Of a DNA stretch of 64,000 bases, positions 23,478 through 34,588 are shown piece by piece. The DNA lies in NCBI GenBank assembly GCA_011319805.1, contig SJRY01000072.1, positions 18,193-82,192 of the forward strand, read 5' to 3'. Position numbers and translations under genes: made by a program. Each line of letters starts with the position of its first letter. Positions within the stretch are counted from its first letter, which is position 1. The notes beneath the pieces are model-generated. The model was not told the origin of the DNA, ran no database searches, and saw only the letters and a program-made list of their open reading frames with translations. This stretch comes from Macrocybe gigantea. Lineage: Eukaryota; Basidiomycota; Agaricomycetes; Agaricales; Callistosporiaceae.

Positions 23478-24475
23478 ATGTCGGCCTTTGTTCGATTTCT
23501 CCGACCGATACCTGCATCGAGCAGGGCATATTCGTCGTTTTTCTCGTCCAAGCCGGGAGGTGGACGATACTTCAACTCTGCCAAACCACCGAAACCAGTC
23601 GTAGCCGGAAGCTCCGCAAAGAACAGCAAAGCCAACAATGTTGGTTCTTCATCGTCCACTGATACTCCTGGTGACGCAGCCCATGCCTCTGGCGGAAATG
23701 CCGAGTCTGGTGCGAACGGTCCCAAGGACACGAGTCAGAGGGTGAACGCCGCAAACCAAAGCGGTCAATCTGCCAATGCTTCCAATCCTGCCTCTTCTGT
23801 TTCCGCTTCCTCAACTGAGGCTTCAAGCGCTCAGAAGGCTTATGAGGACCTGGGAAGAGAGCATCTGCAGGACACCTTTTTTTATCCGCCACAACATCCC
23901 GTCGTGAACCCCAAAGATTTCAAGCTCCACCAGTTCTTTTCACTGCACCGGCCTTTGCTGCTGCTCTCGCACCCGTCGTACATCCTGAGCTCTGTTGCCC
24001 CGGACGTCGACCCCACGTCCCCCAAAGTAGCCGAAGGCCCGGAGCCAGGTCTCGCCGCGTGGTCACTGGGAGAGTTCTCCGAAACGAACGTAGATGCTGA
24101 CGCTGCGACTGCGCGACAGCTGGCTCGTGCGCTTACCATCAATCACGCCGGTGCCACCGTGGCCTGGGAAGACACGTTGCGGCGGCTAGGCCTGGACGTG
24201 GACGAGGAGCCGGATCGGGTGAATATGAAGGAGCAGATGCAGAGGGAGTGGCAGGAGGTGATGATGGACAGCGTGAAGAGGAAGAGGCGAAAGAAGATGA
24301 AGAAGCACAAGTGAGCTGCTTGATTGTTTCCAATCCCTGCAGTGCTCATGTTATTCTTCCCGCCTCTAGACTCAAGAAGCGGAGAAAGGTAATCGTCTAC
24401 TTTCTTGGTGTCATCGCATGTTCTGACCAGACGATACAGGCAACGCGGGCTGCGAGGGTTAAGATTGGACGATAG
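23478..24475 (+). CDS. COX24: mitochondrial small-subunit ribosomal protein mS38 (COX24-like)
   Basis: The mS38 family binds the mitochondrial ribosome decoding region; yeast Cox24 was first described in COX1 mRNA processing. The N terminus MSAFVRFLRPIPASSRAYSS is Arg/Ser rich without acidic residues, as in a mitochondrial presequence. A long Ser/Asn/Gly-rich spacer follows. The C-terminal signature is spread over three exons: VMMDSVKRKRRKKMKKHK, then LKKRRKATRAARVKIGR and TAG at 24473-24475. The introns have GTGAGC and GTAATC donors and are in phase. At roughly 295 residues it is longer than the yeast protein because of the spacer. Only the basic tail supports the family call, but that tail is diagnostic. 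Confidence 0.8.
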
Positions 24476-24714
24476 CTGTTTCATGTGGGTGCTACATTTG
24501 CAAAGGAGTCACGGACAAGGGATCTTCCAGCACCTTAGGCATAATTAATTACCCTCGAGCATGCCTACTACACTGATTTCGCTGTAATGGAGTCATTTTT
24601 TTTTTCAAACGCTTCTCATTATCGACCACGAATGTAAACCGAAATACAGTGCAGAAATTAAGAGGTAAAAGCAAAAATTACAGGTATTATGATTGTACAT
24701 TGGAAGTCAAAACG

Positions 24715-25960
24715 TCAAGTCACCGTCACAATTTGTCCCCGACCGTCTTTCAAAATGACCAACTCGCATTCAAGTTTCTCCCCTGTATCCATGCAGACGA
24801 CGTCTGTTGGGTCATGCGGGTTGACGCGGATCTGTCTCTTCTCGAAGAATGACCTGCCCAGGACGACGTCGAAGTGGGGCTCCTCGGACAAGTAGACATT
24901 GATCAGAGTCGGCTTTAGCCCGCCTTCCTTTGCTTGACCAGCGCCGGGCGCTCCTTCAGCACCTCCTTCTGGTCCGTTGGGCTGAGAGCTGTAAACGCTC
25001 GCCACCTTGACGGTGACAGGCCAAGTGCCGATGTTCACCAATCCACCGTAGCCATAGTATCCAGGCGTCGCGTCTTTGGGAATGAACCCGTGCTTGATCG
25101 CAAACTTGCGCGATATATAGACGTTCCTGTATCCGGACTTGAGCAGCATTCGAACTGGCATTTTGAACGGACAGGCGTTCGTCAAAACGCGTATCTGTAG
25201 CCAAGATGCGAGGAGCACGCACCATCATTCACAGGTCCTATACCGCCCATTACCGTCCTGACACCGTTCTCGCTATGAAATTTCTCAAAATCTTTCTTAA
25301 ACGTGGGTACGCCATCATCTTCTGGTGCAGGAGATCCATTGCGACCCTTGGTGCCCTTCGTTCTCTGAGACTTTTTGGACCGAGAGGAGGAACCAGGCGA
25401 GCGATGGCGGACCTCTGGACCGCTGGGGCCTTGGAGGACGCGAAAACGTAATAAGATGGATTGACGTATGCTGGTGGAGCTGGAAGCGGCTCCGTTGGGT
25501 TATGCAGGTATAACGTCGGCGTGGAGGACATGGCTGGTTTGTTCGTATGCTGAGAGGCACCCTCGAGCACGCTGCCAGAGTCCGACTGGGTCGACTGCTT
25601 GTACCTCCAAGTGAATATCGTGTAGTCTGAATCTGGTTATATAGGAGGCCCAGAGACGTCATCGCAGGTCCAGGACACAAGGGAGTGCACATGTCCCTCA
25701 CCGTCGTCCAAGTTCCAGATAGAACTGTTAAATTCGTACTTGAGCCATCCTGGGCCGACACGCTGGCCGTAGTAAGGAGTATGCTGCTTTCTGCTCAGTT
25801 TGTCGTACAGGGACTGCAGGGAATCCTGAGTCACTGCAGAATGGAAGCGTCAGTGAACGAGACATCAGACGTGGTGCGCTAAAGACTGCTTACACGAGTG
25901 CACTATGGAGAACGACGACGTGGGCGTGTGGACGTTAAGAACGGGGAGAGCGGCTGCCAT
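24715..25960 (-). CDS. retropepsin-like orphan protein, catalytic Asp apparently missing
   Basis: I do not recognise a named family. The first exon MAAALPVLNVHTPTSS joins over a GTAAGC intron to LTQDSLQSLYDKLSRK and WLKYEFNSSIWNLDD. A GTGAGG intron then leads to DSDYTIFTWRYKQSTQ. A Pro/Ser-rich region follows, where the frame near 25440 is uncertain. After it come VPTFKKDFEKFHSENG and, across a GTGCGT intron, VRMLLKSGYRNVYISRKFA. The C-terminal part has GYYGYGGLVNIGTWPVTV, HFDVVLGRSFFEKRQI and CMDTGEKLECELVILKDG, ending TVT at 24715. The pattern LLxSG...hIS..FA..hG, about 90 residues, then DVVLGxxFF, parallels retropepsins (LhDSG...FIS, then DVILGxxWL). Here Lys stands where the catalytic Asp would be, so an enzyme is unlikely. 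The fold call is an inference. Confidence 0.6.
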
Positions 25961-26163
25961 CCCGGCTCGGGCGTTATTGTCGTGAAGGAATGAGGAGATA
26001 TAGGAGACGTGAAGGTGGGGTGATGGCTATTCTATCGACTGACATCTGGAACAATTTGAGACATGCATTTCCACCACTCCTCGCTTATTTCTACAAGCTT
26101 GATATTTCCACACCGACAGAACAACAAAATACGACCATGGCAAAAATTATAAAAAGATATATA

Positions 26164-27230
26164 TCACTTGGGTATGTTTTCCCGAGCTTGCTGCCTTACT
26201 CTCCTCCTGCAGTGTCGTGTTTTAATACGCCGCGATGCAAAAAAGGCGAGAAGGCTTACTCATACGCTACCTTGTCATTCCTGTAAAACAGTCTCAGGCA
26301 ACGTCATACGATGAAGCAAGAATTATACAGACTTGAACATCGTATAAGCATCGCTCTGCGCGGGATCGTTCACATTGGGATCATCTAAAAGGTCTTGAAT
26401 ACCCAAAAGAATCTGAGGATAGCATTGTGCATCAGAAAACAGAAGGGACGGAACAGCATCTGGAAATATTCGCCTGTTTAATGGTGATAGCAGGTTTCCA
26501 GGATTTTTCTTCATCCAGAATAGAAAGGCAGACAGTTCCAGAGGGATACACGTTAGGGTGGAACAGTGGGGGTGTAAATTTGCCTAGAAAAACAGTCCCG
26601 ATTATCATTCGTATTGGGTGAAAGCGCACATACATTTTGGTGGCTTTGACGGGTAATCTGCTCATAGTGAACGACAGAGATAAACGTTAAGCCTTACAGA
26701 TCAAGGTAGCGGAACATGCCACTTGCCTTCCGGGAATGTCATGGTCAGCTTGTAGAGCCCACCTTCCCAAGGCGACTAATATTAATCCAGCAAGCCAAAA
26801 TCGGGTGAGAAGAGAACCAATCAAGCACCAGCAGCGATATGCATTCAGCATCTGGTCATGTAAGGGGGGATAGAATCACGTACGCCTGCTTTACCGGGTA
26901 TGCCCACTTCCCATTCCATCAGATTCATGGAGCCATCTGGCGCCTTGGCAGGTTTAGCGTAGAACCCCTGGCAAGATACGGTGCATTAGAGAAGAGGGCA
27001 CGAAACTGAACATTTGAAACGGATCAGAATGGACGTGGCTGTCTCTTTTTCGTTCGCACATGCAGTGATGACACAAATTTCATATCCGGACGCCATTTGA
27101 AGCGCGACGCGAGCCTCGACAGGAATATATTGGTGAGAGATTGACGGTGACAGAAGATACTCACGAACGGATGGTCTTTTCTCCATTGCTTCCTCTCCTC
27201 TGCCAACCTTGGCCTGCATATACCGGACAT
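26164..27230 (-). CDS. UBC9: SUMO-conjugating enzyme Ubc9
   Basis: This E2 enzyme accepts SUMO from the Aos1/Uba2 E1 as a thioester and passes it to target lysines, mostly in the nucleus. The first exon reads [22 protein letters not shown]. Then come [54 protein letters not shown] with the active-site Cys, [11 protein letters not shown] and [13 protein letters not shown]. The HPN tripeptide precedes the catalytic Cys as in all E2s. The last two short exons complete the C terminus NDKVAYERRVRQQ with TGA at 26164-26166. Stopping at the first stop (26323) would cut off this helix, so the introns there are judged real. At about 160 residues it has the usual length. It lies 145 bp from the 3' end of the adenylate-forming reductase on the same strand, with no functional link evident. 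Confidence 0.93.
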
Positions 27231-27374
27231 TTGCGGCAACGAACAAGTACGGCGTCAATAACTTTTCGTTGAAAGCGCTTTTAACCGCCCGAAACGATCC
27301 AACTCTCAACGGCGTGAATAGACGCTGCTGAGTAATGGCCTTCTGAATGCAACAGCGATAAACATTGACAGTTA

Positions 27375-30300
27375 CTATGTACGCTCCATAAACCCGTCGT
27401 TTTCCCAGAAACGGAGACAGAGAAGCACATCGTCAACGCTCAAAGGTCTACACTGCGCCAATGTGGGCGAAACTTTCAACGACTCCTCAAGCGAAACCAA
27501 GGGTTCACCAAAATCGCCTTGCTCATAGAAGCTGATCAAGTGCCGCGCCGTGATGTGTCCTCGCGGAGGAACGGCTTCTTCCTCATTGTCGTTGTTTTCC
27601 CGCAAGCGCACTAGCCATTCTGAATAAGGAACAACTGGGACTCCGATGTGTTTCGCTACAGTTGCGAAAATTTGATCCCACTTTACTGGTCTTGGTGACA
27701 GGAGGTATAACGTGCGGCCTTCTTTTGGCATCTCAAATGACATGTCAAGGAGAGCCGATGCCGCGATGTCAACGGGAATCCAGGATATCCGCATCTACCT
27801 GAAGTTTAGTTCTCATTTCTTCGATAGGTAAGAGAAACTCACGTTGTCTCTCATTGGGATGCAACCTATGGCTTGGCTAGCTGCAATTAGTGACGGGGCC
27901 CACTCTTGAGAGCCCCAGCCCCCAACTCGAGTATCGCCCGACAATTGTCCCACGCGCACCACTGTAGATCGGAGATTCCGGGCTTGGCTAGCTATCGTGA
28001 CGAGGCTTTCTCCAACCCATTTGCTTTCCCCATATCCAGCGCCGACCGCCACGCCAGCCTCAACCGGAGCTTCTGGAGCTGGATTGGTTGTTGGATGGTC
28101 TGTTGAAGACAGTCGAGTAAGTGAAAAACATGGAAGGAAGATGAGCTCACTTCTTACGGTCGAGATAGAGCTGATGAAAACCAGGTGAGGCCCACCAGGC
28201 ACAGCGCATCCAAGAGCGAAGTCAATCAAATGGCGGACACCAGAGATCAATGGTCCGAATGATGATAAGTTCAGGTTGAAATCGACGCGCCACGCTGTTG
28301 GAGCTATGTGAGCCGGATATTACTAATAGTCAGCCTTTTGAGCGAGCTTGCCATTGTGAATGATAACTGTTACATTTTGCTGCATCTAACGAATGGCTCA
28401 AATCACCAAGTCGCGGTGACGAGATATGTTGACTCCTACCTCCTCGTATTGATCTTTTGGCATGCCAAGTTTCGCCTCGGTGAAGTCACACGCAACGAAT
28501 TTCACTTTCGCAAGATTGGCATCAGAGAGGCCCCAGTGATCGAGTGCTTTGGATTGCCTTCCAGCTAGAGTTGCGTCCAATCCATGTGCCTCTCGGTTGA
28601 GTGCATAAATGTGCCTCACATTGGGGTCTTGGGTTAATTGTGATAAGATGTGACAACCGAAGCGCCCAGTGCAGCCAGTCAATAAGACAGTTTGACAGGT
28701 CACACGGGCTTCACGAGGAGGCCAGGTGGCGGCAGGCAGGTCCCGCCCCAATTTTTGCACCAGCGCCTCCATTTCCGCGACTTTCGCTGCCAGTTTCGCC
28801 TTCGGGTTGTCTTGTTCCCTCATCCCAGAAAATTGTTTCCAGACAAATTGCCCCAATGACATGACCGTCGGATGGGCGTAGACGAAGCTCCCAGGCAAGT
28901 GATGAACGGCGGCCGTGGCGGAAGCACGCAGAGCTCGTGCGATAGAGTTTCTGATCCAAGTAGCTTGCAGACTGAAACGAAAAGTCAGCTTCAAGTCTGG
29001 GAGGAATGAAGATAAGAATACCTGTCACAACCATATTGGAAAAAGTCATCATTATCGGACATTGGCCGCTTCATAACCGACACGACAACCAGACGAACAA
29101 ATGCAAGTGCTGACTCCGGCGTCCAGAGGTCGGGTATCTTCAGATCTGTTTGGGATGATTCACTGACGGATGCATAGAGTGCGTCAATTTCTTCTGAATA
29201 AGCTTTCAGACAGGCTTGACGACGCGGTGTGCCTTTGGGTGTGAATTCGAGCGGTTTCCCAGGATGTGTTACCAGAATCATCTGCCGAAATGGGCCGCAC
29301 ATGAATTGCTGCTACGACTCACTTCGAAGTAACTCTGATTACCTCTTTGAATATTCTTGAATGAGCTGGAGCATATTCGTTAACTGCTTCGATAGTTGGC
29401 CTATCAATTAGACTTGGTCAGGAGAGCGTACATTTCGGGCAGAAAACTGCCCCACCAAATCTCATTTCGGAAATGGATTAGAGTGTCATCACTCGTCGGA
29501 TCGAATTGCACTCTCGGTTGGATGAGGACCCCATTTTGGAAGCGCCCACGGCCGAACATCAATGCTGCAGCGATGTGGGGGTCTCGCAGCAGCATAGCTT
29601 CTAAGCTAGGGTGAGTTGTGAAAGGGTTAACGTAAACCATGATTCCATGACTTTACCAAGTGGCCCTGGGTTAGTCTGAGGCACGTTACATCCTGTTCAC
29701 GGGCATTCAAGCACTGAATATTGACCTTTTCACCAGTAGAAAGCATAATCTGATCATCGGCTCTCCCATACACGCGATATAGGTACGCCTTAGTTGGGTG
29801 TCTTTGCAGCAAATCCCTCGTAAAGTATGCCGGAGTTCCTGCGTACGCCGTATTAATGACATTCGGACCAGAGGTAGCGGTTTTCTGGACTGTTGTATAG
29901 CCTTGAGAACGCGATGGGCATTTGAGAATTGCCTACCACGACAATGGGTTCAAACAGATCGTCACAGTCACCCTGCACGTCCATTTCCACCCTCAAATGA
30001 GGCGAAAACCTAAAATACGGCCATTCGCATGGCTGAGGAGGCAGAGGAGCGAATAGGCTCAAACATCCCACTTCGGTCCTAAGAAGATTGGCTGTCAGCG
30101 GCTACAATTGTCAAGGGGAAAAACCGGTAGATAGCATACATTCCATACAGTGGCATCAATGGCACACCTTGGTAAGCGAGATAGTTACCGACAGCCTCAC
30201 TCATGGGTGCACCACTGTAGATCTGAGAATACGTGAATGAGCTAGTGACCAGGCGTGTAGTTCGTATGACGGGACGTACTAAAGCTTTCAAACGTTTGAG

Positions 30301-31580
30301 CACTGGGAGTTTGTCTTCTGAACGAGCCCATGCCTGAATTGAGGATGTTGGTATCTCGCCGAAAGAAATACACGGAGCGCAATACCTCTATGAATGTAGG
30401 GACGCAATAAATTATGGAGCTTTGAGTTGCGACTATAGCATCGAAGAAATTTTCCGGAGTAGGGACGACAGGCGAAGACAATGGCTTGAAGCATGCCATG
30501 CTATTTCCTGCGAATAACTGCAATAATGCATAAAAAGGTCATTTCGATTTTCTGCTTACACCAAGACAAACTTACGGCCCAGATGAAAGTGATTACACCC
30601 ATTGCATCTATACATTGATTCTCAGATCGTGTCCGGCAGCTCGAATGGTGAATCGTACGAAACATAGGTAGAGCCTGAACCCCGAGCGGAATCCCGCATA
30701 TATCGATTTCGCCATCGTCTAGGTGGACTATTGAGCTCAGGTACAGTCATAGAAAGGTCGCATACATGGGATCATTCCCCATGACATGAGGGCCCGTCCA
30801 GAAATTCTGACAGGCTTAGGCTGAGCAGCAGATCCTACAGAAGATGACAGTGAATGGAATAAGAGCGTCGATGGTATTCACTAACCGGAAGAATGCAAGA
30901 TTAAAATCGTGGCATCTTGACTGATTTTGACAGGTTTTCGCATATATGCTCCTTCGCCTCTGTAAAGATCGCGAAATTGGGGCAAGGGCAGAAGATGCAA
31001 CTCAATTCCTTCTTGATTCAACAGCTCCGCGACATCTTTACTCAAACGTTGCATCGCAGGGTCTGGGCTCACGAAGATCAGTCGAATACCCGTTTCCCGT
31101 ATTAAATGTGCGGTTCCGGTGATCGAGTTTCGGCTTGATAGCGGAAAAGCACTGAAGCCAGCATGTAGAATCCCCATCATCACGGTGACATATGTAACAG
31201 TATCTTCAGCAGGGTTAATAAGTGCCATCAACAGTCCAAAGACAGAACTCACCCGCAATCGCAAGAATACCGAATGTTGGAAGATAATCGGCACCTCCCG
31301 ATGTTTCCGTGTTTGAATGCGCTGATTCCTTGCAAGAATGACAATCAGAAGCAATGAGGGAAGCTGCGGCAATGGCACGGCATGCTTCAGGATAGTAGAT
31401 AGAACGGAGCTGGTCCTTCGAGTCATCATGATAGACAAAGAGTGGATGATTTGGGCTATGTTCGGCGTGGTAAAAGAAAAGCTCAGGTACGGTAAGCGAA
31501 CCGTCCAGAGGCGGTGGGTGAAACGTCAGGCTACCAACGCCTTGAGGGGTTCGGAAGCGGTCTGGTGTCGAGTGGTCCAT
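27375..31580 (-). CDS. NRPS-like adenylate-forming reductase (A-T-R)
   Basis: This enzyme class activates a carboxylic acid as an adenylate, loads it on a phosphopantetheine arm and releases it by NADPH reduction, usually as an aldehyde. Start MDHSTPDRFRTPQGVGS. Adenylation landmarks are TVTYVTVMMGILHAG, the A3 loop HSSGSAAQPKPV, ALPMFHAMGVITF, YSGAPMSEAVGNYLAYQG, the A5 region LYGMTEVGC, RVYGRADDQIMLSTGEK and FGRGRFQNGVLI. The carrier domain is DDFFQYGCDSLQATWIRN with the phosphopantetheine Ser. The reductase domain has VLLTGCTGRFGCHILSQL (NADPH loop), NAWRVDFNLNLSSF, GAGYGESKWVGE (catalytic Tyr and Lys) and RVGQLSGD, ending FMERT at 27375. Introns are short and in phase wherever checked. 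The substrate is unknown. It is transcribed away from a seven-helix membrane protein. Confidence 0.9.
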
Positions 31581-32370
31581 TTCACGATCCAGTGACTGCT
31601 GGCGGACCTCAAAACCCTCGATAGGCGCTACGGGGGCGCTCCACTGTTTGCGGTGAGAACATATGAATGTATTAGGTGAGAACTGATGGAGACTGAGAAA
31701 ATGGATATAGAACGGAAACTGAGAAGGTGCTGTTGTGCTCGGCAGCATCTACGATGTCATGACAATGCTGCACATGTAGACATTGTCTTTCCCGTCAACT
31801 ATTACAGGCGAAAGGGTTGTCGGTAAAGTGGTCAACATTTTCAACTTTTCAAACTTAGTTACCTCAGCAACTTGCAGTCGTCTCGGCTAGAGTTTTGTCT
31901 TCCTCAACAACCGTTTAGTGACTTGCAAACTATCTTCCTGAGTCTTACGAGCTCCCGTTGTCGAGTCGCCACCTCCCAGGAGTCTGATCGCTGTGAACGG
32001 GGAGCAGCGCACGCACTGCAGGATTATTTTTAGAACAAAAACACCACGATTGCCAAGGTCTTTTTGGCATTTCCACCTCTTTGCAGTGGAACGTTTCGCA
32101 GGAGACGTTCATCACGACGGAGACATTGATTTGCTTCCTGTATCATTGCGGCTCACGCCGGTGCCGCGTACCCATCAGCACTCGATCGTGGTCCTAATCT
32201 CGGCCAAAATCCAAAAAATGCTATAACAGACCGAGATCTGCAGGCGAACCCCTCCTACCTCCACCCGTTGATGGACAGTCCTGGTATTCATAATAACCGT
32301 CATCTTCCTCGGACCTCAGCTTCTTTGTCTGTTCTGACCCCCCACGCCCTCCGACCCTTATACGCTTGAC
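31581..32370. promoter_or_regulatory. divergent intergenic region, reductase / seven-helix protein
   Basis: About 790 bp separates the two divergent genes. Frames reaching to 31748 and 32226 have no motifs. It should hold both promoters; no inverted repeats or TATA boxes stand out. Confidence 0.4.
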
Positions 32371-33710
32371 ATGGGTGTTGCTCTTGACACAGCTGAGCTG
32401 CTCGCTATTTTCCTAGAGACCTTATGCTACGGTAAGCCTTCGGCGGGTATCACGGAATCACTTCGTATCCTTTCTGACGTATGTGCAGGGATATTTTTCA
32501 CCCTGTTCTGGATAATGTTCATCGTCTTGTATTATCGTGGCCATAAAGGTAGTATCCAGAGGCGTGCACTACTGCCTGTCGGAGTTGCCATGCTTGTACT
32601 TGCGACATTAGTGGGCTCTTATAGAACTTATGATGCATTGTCCTTTACTGACCATCATGACCAGCACCTCGTCCTCGATTTCATTCGTGCTGTGCAAGCC
32701 TTCATTTCAACCGATATGACGGCCGTTCAGTACTACTCACAAATCGCACATCCACTGCATGTCGCCAAGGATGCAGTTTATGCTACCCAAACGATTCTCG
32801 GAGACGGCGTCCTGGTACGAGAATCGACGAATGCTGCGAGTGACTTGAACCTTTTTTCCTTCATAGATTTGGCGATGTTACATCGTCTACAATCGAAACA
32901 TTTATATTGTCTTGGTCACCGGGCTCATGCTCTTATTCAATGCCTGTGAGTTTGCGCCACAAGTTCGGTTCCAACCCGCGTTCACCTCCGCACCGTAGCC
33001 GTAGGATACTATGTCGTCTGGACGTTCTCAAAGACCGACCGCCACACGAACATTTTCGACCAAGCCGCCAAAAATTGGATCACCGTCTTTTTCACTCTCA
33101 CCATGGTCACAAACCTCGTCTGCACAGGTAACTGTCCGTTCTGCGATGATTATATCGTCCATGCAATTGAGATGGTATTTGGCAGCCGCGATAGCATGGA
33201 GGATCTACTTCTCTCGGCGCCGACTGTCGACGGCACGGTCTCTTCTCCCAGTCACGATCGTCATCGTCGAAAGCGGCGCTCTGTACTCATGCACTGTACT
33301 GGCGCTCCTCATTGCCTACCTCACAAAGTCGAACGGACAGTACACCGCCCTGGACCTTGTGACTCCCGTAGTGGTACGCAATCTTCCCTGGACCGATCAT
33401 CTCCCGGAAATGCCTCTGAAATGACTCGATGCACACCTAGGGCATCGCCTTCACGTTGATTGTGCTCCAGATACACTTCCATGTCGGGTCGCAGTCTCCT
33501 GATCCCACAGGAGACGCGATCACTTCTGGCAGATGGCGCCGTAATGGGCCCGCTGGGCTGTCCGGCGCGACATCCGACCTCGGGTACCAGATGGAACCAG
33601 TGACGGTACGCATTACAGAGCACTCTGAGATCGGGTATCCTGGCGACAAGGGCGTGAGCGAAAACATCCCCGCCAGATACAGCACGGCGTCCAAGCCGGT
33701 GCATTTGTGA
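32371..33710 (+). CDS. seven-helix integral membrane protein, basidiomycete family
   Basis: This is a plasma-membrane-type protein of unknown function from a family expanded in mushrooms. It starts MGVALDTAELLAIFLETL and continues after an intron with GIFFTLFWIMFIVLYYRG (helix 1). Further helices are LLPVGVAMLVLATL, the block IWRCYIVYNRNIYIVLVTG (helix 3 with an Arg-Cys-Tyr motif), ASVGYYVVWTFSKT, NWITVFFTLTMVTNLVCTG, IAWRIYFSRRRLS (loop), LPVTIVIVESGALYS and VVGIAFTLIVLQIHFHVGS. The tail is hydrophilic and ends ASKPVHL at TGA 33708-33710. At least six introns are in phase (GTAAGC, GTGGGC, GTACGA, GTGAGT, GTAACT and GTACGC donors). A receptor-like topology is possible, but no ligand or G-protein motif is seen. 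Confidence 0.8.
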
Positions 33711-34588
33711 TCTAGGAATCTAATCTTGTGCGCAGTTCAGTCTTCTGGGGCTAATTTATGATGTTTATTACTTATATCTACCCGGAATACGAAGCAGATG
33801 TGAACGGCAATGTTGATCATCTTGATCATCTGCGGCGATGTGAGTAGGTCTTAGAATGACTATTGCTGGTATGTTTCTAGGGGTCTTCCCCCGCCTGAGC
33901 CGTCCTCTTGCCTGTCGACGCGTCTGTCGCTTCTGGAATGCGTCAAAGAACGTCGAAAGGCCAACTGTCGTTCCCAGTCGTCCTGGTAATACGCTTTGCC
34001 TGTTACGTATCACTCCCTGTGAAGTTACCGTGCTTCTCTCGATGCTCGCCTAATTTTTAACCCTTCACCTTCCGTGATGATAGGGGTCGTTCACAAACCA
34101 AATTGTGTACTTTCAGGCAAAAGAGAGGATGCCAATAAGAGCTTGATGCTTGTCATTTGAACCCCATATAACGGTCAATTGCAGGGGCATCTCTCTGGGG
34201 AGGAACGTCCTAGTGACCAGCTGCAGCGAAAGAGCGAAATCTGAAGAGTGTGGTTGCATGAATTAGCACATGGCATTGCGTCGTTTAATATCTGGTATAG
34301 TTGTGCGACCCCGCGGTTTGGGTTAACGAAAAGCTCAAAAGTTCAACGAATGCGCAGCGTTTAGCATGGATTGTCGTGCATTTATTGCAGGGTCGAGATG
34401 TCTAGGAGTGACATCTTGACAAAGTCCCAAGTTTGCATGAACCTCTGCAGTATAGGCCTCAGTTAGAGCATCTTTGCATGGGGATTATTGATATCTGTAG
34501 TGATATATAGGTGTCATGCTACTATACAACAATTAGTGGACATTATATTCATCAAGGTCCTGCAGCGCGGTAAGCGCTGACCAGTACA
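33711..34588. other. convergent intergenic region
   Basis: About 880 bp lies between the seven-helix protein (+) and phosphopantetheine adenylyltransferase (-). Short frames at 33768-34053 lack motifs or family resemblance. I see no RNA gene or repeat. Confidence 0.45.

Noticed and set aside
26164..26340. UBC9 truncated at MFKSV (stop at 26323)
   Set aside because: Two further short introns recover the normal C terminus (NDKVAYERRVRQQ).
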